In this document: positions 58,999-64,000 of the stretch, in pieces | Layout of the letters: the number at the start of each line of letters is the position of its first letter | Numbering within the stretch: position 1 is the first letter of the stretch | From: Adenophora triphylla var. japonica | Taxonomy: Eukaryota; Streptophyta; Magnoliopsida; Asterales; Campanulaceae | Direction: 5' to 3' | Assembly: GCA_022495995.1 (NCBI GenBank) | Contig: JAFEMH010000733.1 | Location: forward strand, 310,001-374,000 | DNA: 64,000 nt | The notes under the pieces: generated by a model | Told to the model about the DNA's origin: nothing | What the model saw: only the letters and a program-made list of their open reading frames with translations | Databases searched by the model: none | Program-made: the position numbers and the translations under genes

Positions 58999-61700
58999 TG
59001 ACGCGCCCCGACCCGGGACCTACTTGGTCCCAAGTCGAGACACGCTCTGAAGACGCCTTTCTTTTAGAAAAACTTTCGAAATGTCCTTTCTAAATATGTC
59101 AATTTTCAAAACCTGCTTAATGTTTAAGAAAATTTTTCTAACTTACTAGTAAAGGTAAACCATTCCACTTCCAATACTAACTCACACCACGCTCAAACCA
59201 TTACAAACCAACCACACTTATTTACAAACCACGGAACGTAGTTTCAAATTTAAAAATATTTACAGTCCTTTAAAAGTTTCAGAATAAGGATAACAGATTA
59301 TAGTCTCGGAATACTACACAAGGTTATACATTTACGTAATGTAACCTTACAAAATACCTTCTTCAAAATTGTCCCCACTAGGCGCCCTCTCTGCTCAACG
59401 TAGCTTAGCCCCTGGCTTGGCTATATCTAAGAAAGCAATAAAAGGACGGGTTGAGAAAAATCTCAGCAAGTTATTATGTATGCAACAATATGATATGCAA
59501 TCATAGTATGTGGCATATAACAATAAATCATCACATATATATCACATTCTTATCAACACTAAGAAAGATATATACATAAACACATAAGTGCATTAATGTA
59601 ACACTTAGAAGGATACTGAGCCAAGGTTTAATCCCAAATAGATATAACAATCACAAGTGGATATCCCAATTTGAGCAGCATCAACAGCTGAAGAAGCGGT
59701 TCCGAAACCCAATCACAGTAACAACAACAACAACAGGGGACTATGACACAAATTCATATCCAAATGTGCAACTAGACTTCCCTTGAGCTAGTCCACAATA
59801 ACCCAAACCATGGCCAATGGATGGGGGAAACAATGGGAAACCAGTGTATGGATCATAATGAACTCGGCTCAGGTGCCATTATAATCCCATACCACTGTCC
59901 GAACAACCAAGTACCAGCTGGACTTTAAACATAAGCACAGTAATAAATACTTGCTTAATAAACAATCAATGTATGATTTAAAAGTAGGGAACCATACCAA
60001 TATAGCATATCACAATGATAGCACAATGATAACAAGTATCAACAACAAGTAGCACTAAGGCTAAACCATCCTTGAACCAATTCAATTAAACTTAGGATTC
60101 CAAAGTAGGGAACCCTAATCAAGTCCATCATAAAGATGTCAAACAAATGTAAAGGGTGCAACACATAAGGTTTACACACTTATGATAACCATTCAAGGAT
60201 GTAACTTCAATCATATAAGAATATTGAGCAAGTTAGGTTCAATGGAATCAGTAGTTCCAACCTACTTTAACCAAACATTTAAACATCTTCAATTGATCAC
60301 AATTGAAATGTAAATATCTCATTTTATTATTCATACCTTGTATTTTGATGGTAGTGTTCCATATATAACCATGAGTAACCTCTATAATGGTGCAAGGTCA
60401 AATTACTAAACTTTGACTAACTTTGGTTAAGTTGCAAATCAAAGCTGTCAATCATTTTCCGAACAATATTTAAACCCCTTCCACAATTCCATTTTAACCA
60501 AGTAAAACATCATTGTGTAGCTAAAGTGTTCTACTTTAATCTTAGTTAAAGAGGGTTCATTTATCTTCTAGGTAGATTAGGTTTCTAGGTCTTGGAAAAA
60601 GCTTCAGAGGCTGCAGGGCAGGGCACGACTCGTGCCCCTTTGACACCCACCAGAATCAGTCGTCCCTAATAGGGAACAACTTAGGCAATTCCTCAGGGGA
60701 CGACTCGTGCACCACTCGTGCCACAGAGCACGAGTCGTGCCCTCTGTCCAGAAACCCAAAATTCAGCAACAACATCAGCAACCAACTCCCAAGTGACATA
60801 TACCAAATTTACTCTGTTTTAAGGACATAAAATGGGTACTAAACTGGACCAAAATCAAACAATTCCATACCCTTTCCATTACAATCCAACACTAACCAAC
60901 ATCATTATTACAAAACTTGGTTCCATTTACCATGCAACCATTCCATTACCATGAACACCATAATATCAATTTTCCCCATACTCTTTCTACCACCACAACA
61001 CCATCATGACCACTTACCATTTTCAAGCTTTCTAGCTCAAGGAAAATAGTTTCAAAACACCAAAAATCATTTTCTTTCAACAAGACATTCAATAGAATCA
61101 TGAAATGAATAATTAATTGAAAGAAGTCATAATAACTTACCCAAATAGTACGAAATGAAATATTTTTTTTTTGACCGGATAGATGCGCTCCCCTCGCCAA
61201 CACGAACAAGAATCCGCAATCGATTTTGAAAACGAAAAGGTATTGAAGATTGTAGAATTTTTAGAAGGATAAACCTAGGGTTTGAGCTTCCATGGATTTT
61301 GAGAAGAAGAAGTACCGAGGAGGTGACAAAATGAGGCTTTCCTTTTATTAAATCCATGGATGATTATAAATCTTTCACTAAAGCTCCTCCATAACCTTTC
61401 CTACCACACTAACAACCTCAACAATTAATCTTGGACACTCAAGCACCTCCACCACAATTAAACATTTTATTTAATATTTCAATTATTATTATCTCACTAC
61501 CACACTTTATATTTATTTCATTTAGACCCTTTATGGTTAAAAGTAGTTCATTTCCATCCTGACTTCAATTAATTCGTCAAAACATAAAATGAGCACATAA
61601 ACTTAACAAGTAACATAAAGGACATAAAATGATATACTACCACCCCAACCCCACTTGCTAAACGTGTGCTAAAATAGTGCCTAATATTAGGGTCGTGACA
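58999..61700 (-). repeat. Solo gypsy LTR, minus orientation
   Basis: On the minus strand it starts TGTCACGACCCTAATATTAG (61700) and ends GGGTCGGGGCGCGTCA (58999). 2702 bp, flanked by TTATA on both sides (58994-58998 and 61701-61705). Contains the donor GTAAGTTATTATGAC (GT at 61140-61139), the palindrome cluster 60742-60621 and the acceptor CTTTCTTAG (AG at 59428-59427). Same overall plan as the LTRs at 37130 and 48881. Confidence 0.9.
60621..60742 (-). promoter_or_regulatory. Palindrome cluster in minus solo LTR
   Basis: Minus strand GGGCACGAGTCGTGCCC (60637-60621) and GGCACGACTCGTGC near 60728-60742, with partial copies (GGCACGAGTGGTGCACGAGT) between. About 960-1080 bp from the LTR start, as in the other copies. 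Confidence 0.82.
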
Positions 61701-61705
61701 TTATA

Positions 61706-62409
61706 TATGGCTACCCAAAATACAAAGTTTAAGTAACTCAGTACAAACCATCATTCTCACAAACATAAATACATACAAGCTATGTAGAGTAACTACCCAA
61801 AAGAGCAATAGTTTGCTCCGAGATCCCCGCTAAGTCGTACCTCACTGAGCTCGCTTGAGATCTAAGAAAAACAAATAAACAAGGAAACGGGGTGAGTCGA
61901 AACTCAGTAAGTTACTAATGCAACTACATGACATGCTATCAAGCATAAATGAGTATAATAATAACATAACATTTTTAATAAGTAATGCTATCATCAATGA
62001 ACACATAACACGTAAATGAGAGATTATTCCACTCATCATGCATCACATAATACTGTAGTAAACACATAACAAAGGATACGTGATCTAAGTTCTTCCTTCG
62101 ATCGTCTTCTCCAGCCTTATCTCTCCTTATCATTTCAGAAATTTTATTGTTGATGTCTATGTTGCTGTCACAGTACACATATCAATATGAATGCTGCTGT
62201 TGCAGTACAATGATGATCTGGTATCCAGTATCAAATCGAGTGGATTCCAGTCCCTACAACCTGGAATCGCCCGATATATAGCTAGCTAAAGTCACGCGTA
62301 TTGCTATAACAGTGGGAGCTATTCCCCTACTATGGCCACTAGTAGGGGCGATGGACACAGATATGATGGGCCTCGGTTATTACGTAGCCCCAGCCTTCGC
62401 AATAACTGA
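61706..62409 (-). repeat. Relic of another gypsy-type LTR
   Basis: On the minus strand it shows TTACTGAGTTTCGACTCACC followed by TTTCTTAGATCTC, the same order as the U5-side acceptor region of the long LTRs (TGAGATTTATTCTCACCCC...TTTAGATTCC). Likely the older element into which the solo LTR 58999-61700 inserted. No coding. Confidence 0.4.
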
Positions 62410-62823
62410 TGTCGACTGAAGCCTTGAGATTGATACCGAACGGAAAGTATCGAAAATAATGGGTTACAAACCCTAGATAAAGAAAGCCTCAGCTTTTACT
62501 TTATTTTCTTTATTCAATAATCAAAGTCTAATTTTCGGAATTACACAAAAAACCCTATTTTTATATGACTCATACGACTTGAAAAACAAGTCAAACACTT
62601 CTAAAAATATGCCTAATATATATGGTAACCTAACAGACTATTATTTCATCAAAATAAAGTCCTAATATACTTCTAATACCAAAAATACTATCAATCTAAT
62701 AATAAATCCGAAAATACAAAGAAAATAATAAAAGATAATAAATAATAAAACTTAAAACTATTTTTGTTTTCGATCTCCTTGCTTGTCCCGCTTGATCAAC
62801 TTGTGTGTTATCATACTGTATCA
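62410..62823 (-). repeat. 3' LTR of a short LTR retrotransposon
   Basis: On the minus strand TGATACAGTATGATAACAC...CAGTCGACA, about 414 bp. Its 62410-62738 part repeats at 63679-64000 with few differences. The polypurine-like AAGAATGAGAGAA lies just upstream (62836-62824). Confidence 0.82.
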
Positions 62824-63143
62824 TTCTCTCATTCTTAGAGAAAATTCGACCTCGAATTTTGGTTGTTGTGCTGAAAAATACCTTACAAAATTCACCCTTC
62901 AACCGTAGACGAACTGTATACTTGATATTATTTCTCATTATATCCATCCAATCAGTCCATCGATATCTAACAAAATCATCAACAATTTTTTTTTGATAGT
63001 ATGATGATAAATCTGACCCGATAACAACCAACCAAAAGGATCTTCATACGGAAAAAAACACTTAACGAACCCAAAATTCCACGACAATTCATCCGATGAA
63101 AGTTTTGAACAAGGCGTTTTTAGATCTTCCGAGTATGACCTTC

Positions 63144-63650
63144 TCAATTGACAAATATCACAGTCACAAATATCATAAACAGGAGGTTTTGAGCAATCAA
63201 TAAATTGATCAAAACTGTCTGATAAAACAAAGGTGATGATGGATCATCAAAAACCCTTTCAACAGTAACGATAGATAATGGGACGCAAAATACATCCGAA
63301 TGTGCCATACCTTCAATCCCCGGACTCTTGATTTCTGCATCGATATCCCTTGAAGGATTTGCCACATTTCTGGACCCAATTTCTTGACCCCGATTGAAGG
63401 GAGTTACCCCTTCATGAAACTCCATGTCCTCGGATGATAAATCCGAATCTGAACCCATCGGTGGATGCTCCACACGCGCCTGAAAGTTCTGGAGTTGTTG
63501 AATCTGCTTTCGCACTTCGTCTACCTCAATATCACGTATGCCACGTTTGCGATGATGAACGTCTTGACTGAAATCCGCTCCATGGTTCCTTCCACGAACA
63601 TCTTTTCCGCCATGAACACTACGCCCTCGTTCGACCATCAATATCGATAC
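63144..63650 (-). pseudogene. Gypsy gag N-terminal fragment
   Basis: The minus frame starts near MVERGRSVHGGKDVRGRNHG, continues with a short helix VDEVRKQIQQLQNFQARVE and an acidic DSDLSSEDMEFHEG. This resembles the variable N-terminal region of gypsy Gag proteins before the core. The core and zinc knuckle are absent; hydrophobic, unrelated-looking residues follow. Confidence 0.5.
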
Positions 63651-63660
63651 CCTCGTCCAG

Positions 63661-63673
63661 GGCTCTGATACCA
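63661..63673 (-). other. Primer binding site (initiator Met tRNA)
   Basis: TGGTATCAGAGCC on the minus strand, five bases after the LTR end ...GTCGACA. Confidence 0.9.
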
Positions 63674-63678
63674 AATGA

Positions 63679-64000
63679 TGTCGACTGAAGCCTTGAGATT
63701 GATATCGAACGGAAAGTATCAGAAACAATGGGTTACAAACCCTAGATAAAGAAAGCCTCAGCTTTTACTTTATTTTCTTTATTCAATAATCAAAGTCTAA
63801 TTTTCGGAATTACACAAAATCCTAATTTTATGACTCATACAACTTGAAAAACAAGTCAAACACTTCTAAAAATATGCCTAATATATATGGTAACCTAATA
63901 GACTATTATTTCATCAAAATAAAGTCTTAATATACTTCTAATACCAAAAATACTATCAATCTAATAATAAATCCAAAAATACAAAGAAAATAATAAAAGT
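63679..64000 (-). repeat. 5' LTR of the short LTR retrotransposon, partial
   Basis: Repeats 62410-62738 almost exactly. The start of the LTR lies beyond the window. Confidence 0.85.

Larger units (their letters stand above)
62410..64000 (-). mobile_element. Internally deleted LTR retrotransposon, 5' LTR cut by window end
   Basis: Minus-strand order: 5' LTR (from beyond 64000 to 63679), primer site TGGTATCAGAGCC (63673-63661), a gag N-terminal piece, a tiny remnant of pol, a purine tract and the 3' LTR (62823-62410). The internal region is only 855 bp, so nearly all of gag-pol is deleted. The primer site and the pol end (KIRGRIFSKNERMI before the purine tract) suggest Ty3/gypsy. Confidence 0.8.

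Overview
This window is nuclear DNA of a flowering plant, probably a eudicot. The basis is two spliced plant genes with short introns, plus many plant transposon families: Ty1/copia and Ty3/gypsy retrotransposons, a CACTA element, a Helitron, hAT and Stowaway-type miniature elements with the CTCCCTCCGTCCC end. I cannot name the species. About 95% of the window is mobile DNA, relics or AT-rich filler.

Only two ordinary host genes are visible, both on the minus strand and both intact by my splicing. The first is a three-exon APO-family gene (8935-10754, 427 codons), probably APO1, a plastid RNA-binding protein needed for photosystem I. The second is a nine-exon secreted subtilisin-like protease of the SBT5/AIR3 type (54005-57108, 771 codons), with a complete catalytic triad.

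Layout. 1-7995: a tandem copia array sharing LTRs, with a broken gag and reverse transcriptase. 8000-10760: small repeats and APO1. 10760-20000: filler with miniature elements, including a foldback element, a hAT element with a perfect 8-bp target duplication, a 1.5-kb TIR element and several short tandem repeats. 20031-24914: a degraded Helitron with Rep and Pif1-like helicase remnants and a clear 3' hairpin plus CTAG end. A second Helitron end in the opposite orientation lies 650 bp further on. 27325-31258: minus-strand copia (SIRE-like) remains with an intact 410-codon coiled-coil ORF. 31660-33240: a broken relic of uncertain origin. 33400-48876: a CACTA transposon with a TNP2 gene, a second Ptta/TNPA-like gene and a palindromic subterminal array. 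Its TNP2 last exon is interrupted by an 8.6-kb gypsy element that encodes only gag (37130-45760, target duplication CCAGT). 48881-51537: a solo LTR of a related gypsy family, sitting exactly at the CACTA end. 52200-58240: three Stowaway-like elements around the protease gene. 58999-61700: another solo LTR of the same gypsy group, inverted. 62410-64000: a short, internally deleted LTR element.

The most interesting pattern is in the long gypsy LTRs. All four copies carry a cluster of perfect palindromes about 1.0-1.1 kb from the LTR start. Three use GGGCACGAGTCGTGCCC, while the fourth has a different palindrome (TGGGCGGTCGCCCA, four times) at the equivalent place. In each LTR the cluster lies inside what looks like a conserved leader intron of about 1.7 kb. 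Nearly the same palindrome sits just upstream of the TATA box in the unrelated copia LTRs at the left end of the window.
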